A stretch of DNA of 64,000 nt, taken from CBFIJI01 sp965662885 (GTDB lineage Bacteria; Bacteroidota; Bacteroidia; Flavobacteriales; Flavobacteriaceae). The notes beneath the pieces were generated by a model that had not been told where the DNA came from, did not search any database, and saw only the letters and a program-made list of their open reading frames with translations. Position numbers and translations under genes: made by a program. The stretch covers positions 28,618-92,617 of the forward strand of contig CBFIJI010000002.1 in the NCBI GenBank assembly GCA_965662885.1, given 5' to 3'. Shown here one piece after another: positions 34,770 through 44,800 of this stretch (positions within the stretch are counted from its first letter, which is position 1; every line of letters starts with the position of its first letter).

Positions 34770-36233
34770 ATGGATTTAAGCAAACGTATTGGACTTGTTC
34801 TAGGACCTACTCTTTTTTCGATCTTCCTCCTTTTTGGAAATTTTGAAGGATTATCTCCCGAAGGTCATGCCATTTTGGGGGCCACCATGTGGATTGCTAT
34901 TTGGTGGATTACCGAAGCGGTTCCAATTGCGGTTACCGCTTTACTTCCTATCGTCCTCTTTCCACTCTCTGGGGGAATGGATCTCGCAACCACTACTAGT
35001 GCTTTTGGACATAAGTATGTATTTCTTTATTTAGGAGGGTTTGTTATAGCGATTGCCATTGAAAAATGGAACCTTCATCGAAGAATCGCATTAACAATTA
35101 TTTATTTTATCGGTTCGGATGTTCGGAAAATCATCTTAGGATTTATGCTGGCTACCGCTTTTTTATCCATGTGGATTTCAAATACCGCTACCTCTGTGAT
35201 GATGCTGCCCATCGGTATTGCTATAATCAAACAATTAAAAGACAATCCCGACACCATTGAAGATGAAAATTTAATTTTTGGAAAAGCGTTGATGTTAGCC
35301 ATTGCCTATAGCGCCTCTATTGGTGGAATTGCAACCCTCATCGGAACCCCACCCAACCTCGTATTGGCCGGAGTAATTTTAGACACCTACAACTACGAAA
35401 TCAGCTTTTTTCAATGGTTTATTTTTGGTTTTCCGATTTCCATCGTACTCCTTTTTATTTGTTGGAAGTATCTCACCCGAGTAGCTTTTCGTTTTCAACA
35501 AAAAGAATTCCCAGGCGGACGATCTGAAATAAAAAGATTAAAAGAGGCCTTAGGAGCCATCTCTTACGAAGAGCGTCTAGTAGCCATCGTCTTTGGATTG
35601 ACCGCTTTTTGTTGGATCACCCGTTCTTTTCTCTTACAAAAACTACTTCCTGCGATTGACGATACCATTATCGCTATTTCCTTTGCAGTTCTACTTTTTA
35701 TTTTACCAGCAAAATCAAAAAAAGAACGGATTGTTCAATGGAAAGAAGCGGTAAAATTACCTTGGGGGATCATCTTACTTTTTGGAGGGGGGATGGCCCT
35801 CGCCAAAGCATTTGTGAATAGCGGTCTTGCCATTTGGATTGGCGAACAGATGACGGCTTTAGGGGGACTCTCTTTATTTCTCTTATTTATATTTCTCATT
35901 GCAGCAGTCAACTTTTTGACTGAAATCACGTCAAATTTGGCAACTACCGCCATGCTATTACCCGTTTTAGCTCCAATGGCACTAGAAATTGGGGTGCACC
36001 CTTTTGGGTTAATGGTCAGTGCTGCTGTTGCAGCATCTTGCGCATTTATGCTTCCTGTGGCAACACCTCCCAATGCAGTTGTTTTTGGCTCGGGCTATTT
36101 ACGTATTCCCGATATGGTCTCCAAAGGAATTATTATGAATCTGGTTTCCATTATTTTAATCGCTTTATTCATCTATTTTATTCTACCCGAACTTTGGAAT
36201 TTTGATCTCAGTCTTCACCCCAGTACATTTTAA
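34770..36233 (+). CDS. SLC13/DASS-family anion transporter
   Basis: A 487-residue inner-membrane protein from ATG at 34770. An upstream in-frame ATG at 34674 would lie inside the preceding gene and encode a non-membrane tail, so it is rejected. The motifs MWISNTATSVMMLPIG and TEITSNLATTAMLLPVLAPM are the paired SNT-type hairpins of DASS carriers, which bind Na+ and dicarboxylates or similar anions; IGGIATLIGTPPNLVLAG and LPVATPPNAVVFGSGYL support this. It follows the amidohydrolase pair and may import the released product. The substrate is not deducible. Confidence 0.9.
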   Translation: MDLSKRIGLVLGPTLFSIFLLFGNFEGLSPEGHAILGATMWIAIWWITEAVPIAVTALLPIVLFPLSGGMDLATTTSAFGHKYVFLYLGGFVIAIAIEKWNLHRRIALTIIYFIGSDVRKIILGFMLATAFLSMWISNTATSVMMLPIGIAIIKQLKDNPDTIEDENLIFGKALMLAIAYSASIGGIATLIGTPPNLVLAGVILDTYNYEISFFQWFIFGFPISIVLLFICWKYLTRVAFRFQQKEFPGGRSEIKRLKEALGAISYEERLVAIVFGLTAFCWITRSFLLQKLLPAIDDTIIAISFAVLLFILPAKSKKERIVQWKEAVKLPWGIILLFGGGMALAKAFVNSGLAIWIGEQMTALGGLSLFLLFIFLIAAVNFLTEITSNLATTAMLLPVLAPMALEIGVHPFGLMVSAAVAASCAFMLPVATPPNAVVFGSGYLRIPDMVSKGIIMNLVSIILIALFIYFILPELWNFDLSLHPSTF

Positions 36234-36345
36234 TCGAATAACCTCTATTGTTCGAGAAATGAGTAAGACAAGCTGAGTTCAGATCGGAAATATTTCATAA
36301 AAAATATGTATCAGAAAAAAAGGGAATTTAAACAAGAGGTTCAGT

Positions 36346-37623
36346 TTACAATTCAAGTGCCCAATCTAATAATTGAGGGCGAATATTTAAATCGTAAATC
36401 CCACGTTGCTTCCTACTCGGATATACTCGATTACTCAGGAAAATAAAGATACATTCCTCTTGTGGATCTACCCAAACCAAAGTTCCAGTAAAACCGCTGT
36501 GGCCATAACTTGAAGGACTACTTTTTACGGAAGGATAGGGGGTGGAGGTTGTTATTGTATCCCTTTCTGGTTTATCAAAGCCTAAGCCTCTTCGATTATC
36601 ACTATTGGGATAGGCTTTTGATGTAAAGAGATCTATCGTTTCTGGGCGTAAATAGGTGTGCCCCTTATAGGTTCCACCAGAAGAGAACATAAGCATGAGT
36701 TGCAGAATAGAATTTGCATTTCCAAAAAGTCCAGCATTTCCGGAAATTCCTCCCATCATGGCAGCAGCTTCATCGTGTACCCATCCGTGAACCAGTTGTT
36801 TTCGAAATAAAGAATCAATTTCTGTTGGGACAAGTTCTGATTTTGGAAAACGCCGATGGGGAAGAAACCCTAAGCGCTCAATATCCATAGGATGATAGAA
36901 TTCCTTATTCAAAAACCTTTCAAAAGAGGTTCCACTAAGCTCAGCAACCAAATGCGGTAAAAGAAAAAACCACAAGCCCGAATACCGATAGTTTCCAACT
37001 GTTTCTAATGGAGTGCGTCGAATGCGACGCATGATTTTTCTTGGGTACCGTTTAAATACGAATAGGGAATCATTAATTGCGTGGGGAAAACGCTTACTTT
37101 TCTTTCGAGCAAGTGTTCGTGCTTTAAACGCATTATTTTTTTTAAAAACCGTATTCTGATGTGACAGGTAGGGAAGCCAACCAGCACTATGGCTTAAGAC
37201 GTGTCGAAAGGTTGTCTTAGACTTGTTTCCCCGCTTTAAGAGAGGTAAATACTCCGAAATAGGACGGTCCAAATCAATACCGTACACTTCATATAATTTC
37301 ATAAAAGCCAAGGTTCCAGCCAATATTTTAGTGACGGAAGCCAAATCATATAAATGATGATTTTCGACAGCAACGAGCGAGTCATAGGTGTGAAACCCAT
37401 AAGATTGATTCACTTCAATCTGTCCTTTTTTATAAATTAAGAGTTGTGCACCAGGAAACGCTTTATTTTCAATTCCCAAGCTGATTAATGAATCGATTTT
37501 TTTAAGGAGCTGCTCCTTTTGTCCATAGGCTGGGGTAACCAAAAAACAGCCTAACACCAAAATACAAAAGCCATTACAGAGGAACAATGTTAGCTTGCGA
37601 GATCTTTTTTTTATCGTATTCAT
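36346..37623 (-). CDS. Exported serine hydrolase (class C beta-lactamase / esterase fold)
   Basis: A 425-residue protein with a signal peptide (residues about 12-34, ending PAYGQ). The SxxK catalytic motif is SVTK at 96-99 (LYDLASVTKILAGT). The YxN position reads YSG (NYRYSGLWFF), and the KTG position is HSGFTGTLVW. In Bacteroidota this domain is often the C-terminal half of a GH3 fusion; here it stands alone. It is probably a peptidase or esterase of wall or ester substrates, not a resistance enzyme. Monocistronic. Confidence 0.85.
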   Translation of the reverse strand: MNTIKKRSRKLTLFLCNGFCILVLGCFLVTPAYGQKEQLLKKIDSLISLGIENKAFPGAQLLIYKKGQIEVNQSYGFHTYDSLVAVENHHLYDLASVTKILAGTLAFMKLYEVYGIDLDRPISEYLPLLKRGNKSKTTFRHVLSHSAGWLPYLSHQNTVFKKNNAFKARTLARKKSKRFPHAINDSLFVFKRYPRKIMRRIRRTPLETVGNYRYSGLWFFLLPHLVAELSGTSFERFLNKEFYHPMDIERLGFLPHRRFPKSELVPTEIDSLFRKQLVHGWVHDEAAAMMGGISGNAGLFGNANSILQLMLMFSSGGTYKGHTYLRPETIDLFTSKAYPNSDNRRGLGFDKPERDTITTSTPYPSVKSSPSSYGHSGFTGTLVWVDPQEECIFIFLSNRVYPSRKQRGIYDLNIRPQLLDWALEL

Positions 37624-37716
37624 TACTTTTCCTAGAAGGATGTTTGTCTACATCTTATAAAGATTAAAGCTATCAAATTTATTTTTAATTAAAATTTTAA
37701 AAGACTAAATTTAAAA

Positions 37717-39144
37717 ATGATAAAATTATATTCGTGGGTACTTCTCCCTTTATTCCTTTTGCTATTGGGGTGTAAAGAAGTCAGTCGTCAGCAACCACCC
37801 AACATCGTTTTTATTCTTACCGATGACCAAGGTTATGGTGATTTAGGGATTTACGGGGCTACAGATATTGCCACCCCTCACTTGGATCAATTAGCGAAAG
37901 ATGGGGCGCGATTCACGTCCTACTATGCCACTCAGCCTGTTTGCTCTGCCTCGAGGGCATCTATTTTAACCGGTTGTTATTCCAATCGTATAAGCATTCA
38001 TAACGCATTTATGCCCAACGCTCAAAAGGGAATCAACCCCGAGGAGACCACCTTAGCAGAAATGTTAAAAGCAAAAGGTTATAAGACGGGGATTTTTGGA
38101 AAATGGCACTTAGGCGATGCCCCAAAGTTTTTACCTACGCGGCATGGTTTTGATGAATTTTTTGGGATTTTGTATTCCAACGATATGTGGCCAAATCATC
38201 CTCAACAGGGTCCCGTTTTTAACTTTTCTGACCTTTACCTTTATGAAAATGAAAGGCCATTAATGCGCATAGAAGACCAATCTTTTTTAACGGAAGCTCT
38301 TACAGATAAAGCGGTTGATTTTATCGAAAATAATACCACCCAACCCTTTTTCCTTTACCTCCCACATCCACAACCCCACGTCCCACTTTTTGCAGGAAAG
38401 ACATTTCTTGGACGTTCCGAACGTGGATTATACGGTGATGTAATCACTGAAATTGATCATTCTGTGGGGCGTATTGTCAAAACACTTAAAGAAAATAAGC
38501 TTTTAGAAAACACCATGTTGGTCTTTACTTCCGATAACGGCCCTTGGCTATCTTATGGAGGCCATTCCGGTTCCTCAGGAATTTTTCGAGAAGGGAAAGG
38601 AACCAACTGGGAAGGGGGACATCGGGTGCCTGGAATTGTTCATTATCCCGATTTGGTCGCTCCAAACACCATCATTGATGCTCCAGCGATGGGAATGGAT
38701 TGGTTGCCCACCATTGCAGCCATTACGAATAGTCCACTACCAAAACTTAAAATTGATGGCAAGTCTTTAGTTCCTCTTTTAGAGGGGAGCACTAGCGTTT
38801 CACCTCATGATAATCTTTTCTTCTACTACCGTACCAATGAACTTCATGCAGTGCGCCATAAAGATTGGAAAATGTATTTTCCACACAGCTATCGAAGTTT
38901 AAATGGCAGAATCGGAACGAATGATGGTAATCCCATTTCTTATGATCAAAATAAGCTACTCGAACCCGAATTATATGCATTAAATTCAGACCCAGAAGAA
39001 CAATTCAATGTGGCGAAACAGCATCCTGAAATGCTACTTAAAATTACTAAAATTGCCGATTCCGTCCGCACTGTTTTAGGCGATCAATTAAAAGGTATTC
39101 AAGGTTCTGAAGTACGGCCGGCAGGACAGGTAGAGGATAGATAA
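37717..39144 (+). CDS. Sulfatase lipoprotein, arylsulfatase A type
   Basis: A 475-residue S1-family sulfatase anchored as a lipoprotein (LLLLGC, Cys19). The metal ligands begin at LTDDQGYGDLG. The formylglycine site is C76-S-A-S-R (PVCSASRASILTG), and FGKWHLGDAPKF and FTSDNGPWLSYGGHSGSSG complete the core. The Cys needs conversion to formylglycine by an enzyme not seen here. It removes sulfate esters from a glycan or small molecule; the subfamily cannot be fixed by eye. It is convergent with the RidA-like gene across a shared terminator. Confidence 0.92.
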   Translation: MIKLYSWVLLPLFLLLLGCKEVSRQQPPNIVFILTDDQGYGDLGIYGATDIATPHLDQLAKDGARFTSYYATQPVCSASRASILTGCYSNRISIHNAFMPNAQKGINPEETTLAEMLKAKGYKTGIFGKWHLGDAPKFLPTRHGFDEFFGILYSNDMWPNHPQQGPVFNFSDLYLYENERPLMRIEDQSFLTEALTDKAVDFIENNTTQPFFLYLPHPQPHVPLFAGKTFLGRSERGLYGDVITEIDHSVGRIVKTLKENKLLENTMLVFTSDNGPWLSYGGHSGSSGIFREGKGTNWEGGHRVPGIVHYPDLVAPNTIIDAPAMGMDWLPTIAAITNSPLPKLKIDGKSLVPLLEGSTSVSPHDNLFFYYRTNELHAVRHKDWKMYFPHSYRSLNGRIGTNDGNPISYDQNKLLEPELYALNSDPEEQFNVAKQHPEMLLKITKIADSVRTVLGDQLKGIQGSEVRPAGQVEDR

Positions 39145-39151
39145 AAAATTT

Positions 39152-39186
39152 AAATAGGATTGGGGAAAACCCTCCAATCCTATTTT
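39152..39186. terminator. Bidirectional terminator between sulfatase and RidA-like gene
   Basis: A perfect 12-bp stem, AAATAGGATTGG (39152-39163) with its complement (39174-39185), encloses a 10-base loop; both flanks are A/T-rich so it can act in both directions. It sits between two convergent genes. Confidence 0.85.
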
Positions 39187-39208
39187 CAAAATAAACTCAG
39201 AAAAGGAG

Positions 39209-39784
39209 CTATTCCACTTCTACAATCACTTCAATTTCTACAGCTATATTTCGGGGTAAAGACCCCATACCTACAGCAGAACGTGCATGTTTTCCACGGT
39301 CGCCAAAAACGGCCACCATCAAATCGGAAAATCCGTTGATTACTTCTGGTTGATCACCAAAGTCAGGGGCAGCGTTCACCATCCCCAATACTTTAACAAT
39401 ACGTTTGACTCGATTTAAATTTCCCAATTCCGCTTTTAAAACACTTAGTTGATTAACACCTACCAGCCGTGCAGCTGCGTAAGCCTCTTCAACCGTTAGA
39501 TCTTCCCCAACTTTTCCTGTAATATATCCCCCTTCTGGTTTTGAAGGGCCTTTTCCCGATAGAAAAATTAAATTTCCTGTTCGTACGGCATTGACATAAT
39601 TGGCTACAGGAGAGGAAGGTGTTTTTAATTCAATACCCAATTCGGTTAGGGCAGCTTCGGGATCATAGTTGGAATCACCAGTGATTTCGTCATCCATTGA
39701 TATTTCATTAGTTGCTCCATTTTCTAACTTACAAGAGGTGGTTATTAAAAGGAATCCTAAGAGGGTAAAAATGATTTTATACAT
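39209..39784 (-). CDS. RidA-family protein exported as a lipoprotein
   Basis: A 191-residue protein. A lipoprotein signal (MYKIIFTLLGFLLITTSC, Cys18) is followed by a linker of about 40 residues and a Rid domain (NAVRTGNLIFLSGKGP, then HARSAVGMGSLPRNIAVEIE). The Arg that binds the carboxylate of enamine substrates is present (HARSAVG). Cytosolic RidA hydrolyses reactive enamines; an exported version must have another substrate or role. Single gene, convergent with a sulfatase. Confidence 0.88.
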   Translation of the reverse strand: MYKIIFTLLGFLLITTSCKLENGATNEISMDDEITGDSNYDPEAALTELGIELKTPSSPVANYVNAVRTGNLIFLSGKGPSKPEGGYITGKVGEDLTVEEAYAAARLVGVNQLSVLKAELGNLNRVKRIVKVLGMVNAAPDFGDQPEVINGFSDLMVAVFGDRGKHARSAVGMGSLPRNIAVEIEVIVEVE

Positions 39785-39927
39785 AGTTTTTTTATTAATT
39801 CTTAAATGTGGTTAACAATTATTTTAGTTGTAATTATTGTAATTTTATCAAACTCTAAGTTAATCTAATAATTGAAAAGGTTTCAGTAAAAAGAAGACGT
39901 TAGCTTGCTCTCTTTTATTTTCAAAAT

Positions 39928-39939
39928 ATAAACGTTTAT
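39928..39939. promoter_or_regulatory. 12-bp palindrome upstream of the DUF3078 gene
   Basis: ATAAACGTTTAT is a perfect palindrome with a CG centre, the form used by many LacI-family operators, 62 bp upstream of the preferred ATG at 40001. No LacI-type regulator is in the window. Confidence 0.3.
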
Positions 39940-40000
39940 TTTGGTGTTTAAAAAAGTGTTCCAATTGAAAAATCATCTTCCTCGAATTTTATTTAAAATA

Positions 40001-40927
40001 ATGAAAAATCCAACGACACTTCTATCATTACTGTTATTATATCCAGCGTTTATTTTTGGGCAAAATGATGCATCTAAAAATGACACCATCCCATATGGAA
40101 CTATTATAAATGCGCCTGAGGCGAGTAAGCGGATGCGATTTTATGGGAATACCCGATTGACCCTAAATCAAGCTCATTTTGAAAATTGGGTTTCGGGAGG
40201 AGAAAGTTCCCTAACGGCTCTTTTAGGGTTGGATTACCATTTCAATTATTCCTCTCGTAAAGGTTTAGTTTGGGACACCAATATTGAAGTTTCTATTGGA
40301 ACGACGAATGTTTCTGGAAGTACTTTCAATAAAAAGGCCGATGATCGTTTTGAAATCAATTCATTAGTTGGACAACAAATTAACCGATACTGGAATTATT
40401 CTGGCTTCATTAAATTTAAGACCCAACTTCTTCCTGGCTATCGCTATTTTAAAGAAGATGGAAAAGACCAAAGAGAAAAAAATTCCCGTATTTTTTCACC
40501 AGCAATTGCACAGGCAGGTTTGGGATGGTATTTCAAAAAAAGTGATGATTTAAACATCACGCTGTCTCCAGTTACGGCAAGAGTTATTTTGGTTGGCAAA
40601 TCTTTTACGCAGAATTTAAAAGAAGGGGAAAAATATTTTGGTATTGATGCTGGAAAAACTAGTAAATTGTTTTTTGGAGCATCCTTTTCAGGGTATTATA
40701 AAACCAAATTGATGGAAGGCATAACTGTGGAAAACAAATTTAACTTTTATATAAACTATCTCGAAAAAATCCAAAATATAGATTTTGATTGGGACGCTAA
40801 TTTTCGATTCAAGGTCAATGAAAAAATTTCTAGTAGTTTAATCATTCATTTAATCTATGATGATGATTTGATAAAGAAATTACAGTTACGAGAACTTTTT
40901 GGTGTTGGGATCAATATAGATATGTAG
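40001..40927 (+). CDS. DUF3078 exported protein
   Basis: A 308-residue protein from ATG at 40001, where a good signal peptide starts (MKNPTTLLSLLLLYPAFIFGQ). A TTG 60 bp upstream would bury the signal and is rejected. The mature part is beta-rich: RLTLNQAHFENWVSGGESSL, LGLDYHFNYSSRKGLVWDTN, then repeated aromatic strands to the C-terminus, which matches DUF3078 and suggests an outer-membrane barrel. Function unknown. Confidence 0.82.
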   Translation: MKNPTTLLSLLLLYPAFIFGQNDASKNDTIPYGTIINAPEASKRMRFYGNTRLTLNQAHFENWVSGGESSLTALLGLDYHFNYSSRKGLVWDTNIEVSIGTTNVSGSTFNKKADDRFEINSLVGQQINRYWNYSGFIKFKTQLLPGYRYFKEDGKDQREKNSRIFSPAIAQAGLGWYFKKSDDLNITLSPVTARVILVGKSFTQNLKEGEKYFGIDAGKTSKLFFGASFSGYYKTKLMEGITVENKFNFYINYLEKIQNIDFDWDANFRFKVNEKISSSLIIHLIYDDDLIKKLQLRELFGVGINIDM

Positions 40928-40930
40928 GCT

Positions 40931-41446
40931 CTAATTTAAAGCATTATTTATTTGTTCTAAAAACCAAGAATAATTGTAATAAGTAATAAAAATGGTGTAG
41001 TTATTTCCTTCTGTACCATGACCTCTTGATTCTAACTCAACCAATACACTTTTTTCAGCATCAATAAAACGCACTCCTGGCTTATTTTTATCTAGCAACA
41101 GAGGTTTTGACCAATTTTCCTGAAAATAGACTGTTTTAAACCCTTTGGATTCCAAATAGCTTCGGCTTTTCTTTAGATAGTTTTCTGCTTCCTCTAGCTT
41201 TAAGTTTTTTTTACTCCACAGGGAAACACTGATTAATTCATCACGTTTATTACTGACTAAAGAGGTTTTTCTAAGAACATAATTTGTCTTTTCCCCGTAG
41301 CTCAATGAATGGAACTGTTTCTTTTTTGTTTTAAAAAGCTGTTTGGCCTTTTCAATAGGCATTTTATAAATAAACGTATCGTAAAGAGGCTCTTGCGCAA
41401 TTAAATAACTAGAACTAAAACATAAAATAAATACGATGATTTTCAT
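40931..41446 (-). CDS. Exported protein of unknown function
   Basis: A 171-residue protein from ATG at 41446, which gives a clear signal peptide (MKIIVFILCFSSSYLIAQ); a longer frame upstream has no signal in front of it. The mature part is charged and mixed alpha/beta (EEAENYLKKSRSYLESKGFK, VELESRGHGTEGNNYTIFIT). I do not recognise a family. It is convergent with the DUF3078 gene, 3 bp apart, and divergent from susC1. Confidence 0.65.
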   Translation of the reverse strand: MKIIVFILCFSSSYLIAQEPLYDTFIYKMPIEKAKQLFKTKKKQFHSLSYGEKTNYVLRKTSLVSNKRDELISVSLWSKKNLKLEEAENYLKKSRSYLESKGFKTVYFQENWSKPLLLDKNKPGVRFIDAEKSVLVELESRGHGTEGNNYTIFITYYNYSWFLEQINNALN

Positions 41447-41623
41447 AGAGGAATCTTTACTCACGGGGTCAAAATTAATTGAATTATGTTCTGAAAACGT
41501 AAAACACTGCAATCTATTTTAAAGAGGATCAAATAAGTTTTTTTTTTGGTGTTATACAAGAGAAAAAACCCGTACGCTTATCTCTTTAATTCGCCCCCCT
41601 TAATTCAAAGTTTAGATACATTA

Positions 41624-41642
41624 TTAACATTTTAAATGTTAA
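41624..41642. promoter_or_regulatory. 19-bp palindrome, candidate operator of susC1
   Basis: TTAACATTT-T-AAATGTTAA has 9-bp arms that are perfectly complementary around one base, about 250 bp upstream of the SusC start. AT-rich DNA yields chance palindromes, but this length is uncommon. Confidence 0.4.
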
Positions 41643-41773
41643 CAGTTTCAATAAAATTTATTTAGTAAGTAAAAATAAAATAAAATATTTTAAGAAAAAG
41701 CGCGTCAATTTTATTTACAAATAACTGTATTACAGGCAACTAAATGATTAACAGAAAAATAATTAACAAATTT

Positions 41774-41789
41774 ATCTATTATAATAGAT
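41774..41789. promoter_or_regulatory. 16-bp palindrome, candidate operator of susC1
   Basis: ATCTATTATAATAGAT is perfectly self-complementary and lies 102 bp upstream of the SusC ATG, a position where a regulator could contact the promoter. Confidence 0.4.
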
Positions 41790-41890
41790 GTTAAAATATA
41801 AGCCCACAATTGGGGTGTTTTCTTTCAAATCAATAGCAAAAAAAATATCTTGTTAGCATTGAACTTAACCTAAAACTTAACGAACTCTTT

Positions 41891-44800
41891 ATGAAACGAA
41901 TTAAAGTAAATGCAATCAGTATTTTTCTGGTTTTATTTGGAATGCAGTTGTTTGCACAAAATAGGGTGCAAGGAACAATAACTGATGAGAATGGAAACCC
42001 CATTCCTGGTGTAGCGGTTATTATTCAAGGGACTACTAATGGAGAAGTTTCTGATTTTGACGGCAACTACACTATTGATGTAGAAAGCGGACAAACTTTG
42101 GTCTTTACAAGTATTGGTTTTTCAGATCAAATGATAACGATTACTAATCAATCTACCTTAGACATTGTATTACAAGAGTCATCAGAGCTTTTGGATGAAA
42201 TCATTGTGACGGGATACGGTACACAAACACAACGAGAAACTACAGGTGCCATTTCAACGGTAAAAGCAGCTGATCTTCAGGTAGTCCCCTCAGGGAATAT
42301 TGAACAGCAATTCCAAGGGCGAATTCCTGGAGTAACTGTCATCTCCAATGGAAGTCCTGGAACCACCTCACAAATTCGTGTTCGAGGTTTTGGAGCTTTT
42401 GGTGGAAACGAGCCACTATATATAGTAGATGGGGTTCCTACCGACAATATTAATTTTTTGAATCCAAACGATATTGAATCATCCTCTCTTTTGAAAGATG
42501 CAGCAGCAGCTTCTATTTATGGGGCACGTGCGGCTAATGGTGTTTTTGTATTTCAAACTAAGCGAGGTTCTCGCAAAAGCGGTAAAGCAAAGATTACTTT
42601 GGACTATGTAACAGGGTTTACCGACCCCAACGTAAGTGGCTCTCCGAAAATGTTAAATCCACAAGATATGGCAAAGTGGACGCATATTGCCTATGAAAAT
42701 AATGCAGCAGCAAACGGTACATCGGTTAATTACAGTCATCCGCAATACGGGAGTAATGCTACACCAATTTTACCGGATTATTTACATGCCAATGGTGCTA
42801 ACGGAATTGTAGGCAATGTTGATCAAGCGGCAATAAAAGCTGCCTATGAAGCAGATCCAGAGAACGTTTTCTTAATCAAGTCCAATAAACAAGGCACAAA
42901 CTGGTATGATGCCATTACAAGAATTGCTCCATTAAATCGATTGGCCATTGGGGTTAGTGGTGGATCTGAAAATGGTCACTACTTTATGGGAATGAGTGCA
43001 CAGTTTCAAGATGGTGTACTTTTAGAAAATGAATTCCGACGCCATACTTTAAGAATCAATTCTGAGTGGGATATAACACCTTGGTTAAAATTTGGTGAGA
43101 ATATTCAAGCCACCTACCGCTCCAGTAAGAGCCCAGGAGCAGGGAGTAGTGTCACCTCTGCTGATGATGAATCCGAAATACTTTCGGCCTATCGAATGCC
43201 GACCATAATCCCCATATATGATGAATTTGGAAATTATGCTTCCACCAAGGCTGCAGGATTCAATAATCCACGTAATCCTGTACGTCGTCTAAAAGAAAAT
43301 GCCAAAGACGATGATAACTATTCGTTAAATTTGTTTGGTAACATTTATCTAGAAGCCAACCCCCTTGAGGGCTTAACGCTTCGTTCCAGTTTGGGTGGAA
43401 GCCTGTTTAATTATTATTATGTCAATTACGATTATCGCTACTTAGGAGATTCCGAACCTCAGGCCAGTAATAACTTCTCTGAAGGATCTGGAAAAGGAAT
43501 GCAATGGGTGTTTACCAATACTGCAACATATTCCAAAAAGTTTGACCAGCACAGTTTTAAACTTCTAGGGGGACTAGAATCCTTAAATACTGGATTTGGA
43601 CGAAATATCAATGGATCGGGAATCAACCCTTTTTCAACCGATATTGATTATATCAATCTAAATACAGTGGAAAGCCCACAAGTCAGTAGTAACCTATTTA
43701 ATGGAGTAAATTTTTATTCTGTGTTTGGAAAGTTGGATTATAATTTTGATGAAAAGTACTACCTCACTGCATTGGTTCGTAGAGATGGAGCCTCACGCTT
43801 TGGAGTCAATACACGATATGGAGTATTTCCTGCTTTCTCGGCCGCATGGCGTTTGAGTTCCGAACCTTTTATGGAAAATATCCCTTGGATGGAAGACGTT
43901 AAGATCAGAGGAGGTTGGGGTGAAATGGGAAATTCTAATAACGTTGATCCTGCAAATCAATTCAGTTTGTTTGCATCCAATAGAGGTCGAACACTCTACC
44001 CAATTGGGGGACAAAATTCAGGAGCAGATACGGGTTATGCTGTTTCACGAATTGGTAATCCCGATGCAAAATGGGAAACATCAACCACTTTAAATATTGG
44101 TGTAGACGCTACCTTATTTGACAATAAATTAGACGTAGTCATTGACTGGTGGAAAAAAGACACGAAAGATCTCTTGTATCAGATCCCGCTAGCTGGGGTT
44201 ACCGGGAATTTTGCGAGTGCACCATCAGTAAATATTGCCAGCATGTTAAACCAAGGATTGGACATTCAGCTGATCAATAGAGGAAGTTTAGCAGAAGGTG
44301 TTGCATACGAATTAACCGTCAACGGATCATTTCTAAAAAATGAGATTTCAGCCTTAGCTCCTGGCATTGAACATTTTGATGGTAGTACCTACCGTGGTAT
44401 AGCCCCAATTCGAAATGCTGTTGGTCAAAGTTTATCAACCTTCTTTGGCTACAAAGTTACGGGGTATTTTAACTCACAAGCTGAGGTTGACAGTGCTCCT
44501 GCCCAAACAGGAAAAGGAGTTGGGCGTTTTCGATATGCTGATATCGATGGAGATGGAGCAATTACTCCAGATGATAGAACTTGGATAGGAAGTCCAGTTC
44601 CTGATTTTACAGGGGGGATTAATTTAAATCTTCGTTACAAAGAGTTTACTTTAGAGACGTATATGTCCGCTTCTATTGGAAATGAAATCTTTAATCAATC
44701 CAAATGGTTTACTGACTTTTTTGGTTCATTTGAAGGAGCTGCAAAGGGTATTCGTGCAAAACAATCATGGACTCCAGCATTGGGGAATAATGCAGCTGCT

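Larger units (their letters stand above)
41447..41890. other. Intergenic control region before the first SusC gene
   Basis: A 444-bp AT-rich stretch without a credible gene. It holds two perfect palindromes (41624-41642 and 41774-41789) and several TTAACA-like words. TATCTTG near 41849 is one base short of a -7 TAnnTTTG element. It is the longest gene-free stretch in the window. Confidence 0.7.

Noticed and set aside
36234..36345. Terminator between the DASS and serine hydrolase genes
   Set aside because: TCGAATAA / TTGTTCGA can pair, but no T-tract follows in either direction.
36346..37623. Antibiotic-resistance beta-lactamase
   Set aside because: The SxxK fold is shared by many esterases and peptidases; the YSG and HSG positions differ from class C beta-lactamases.
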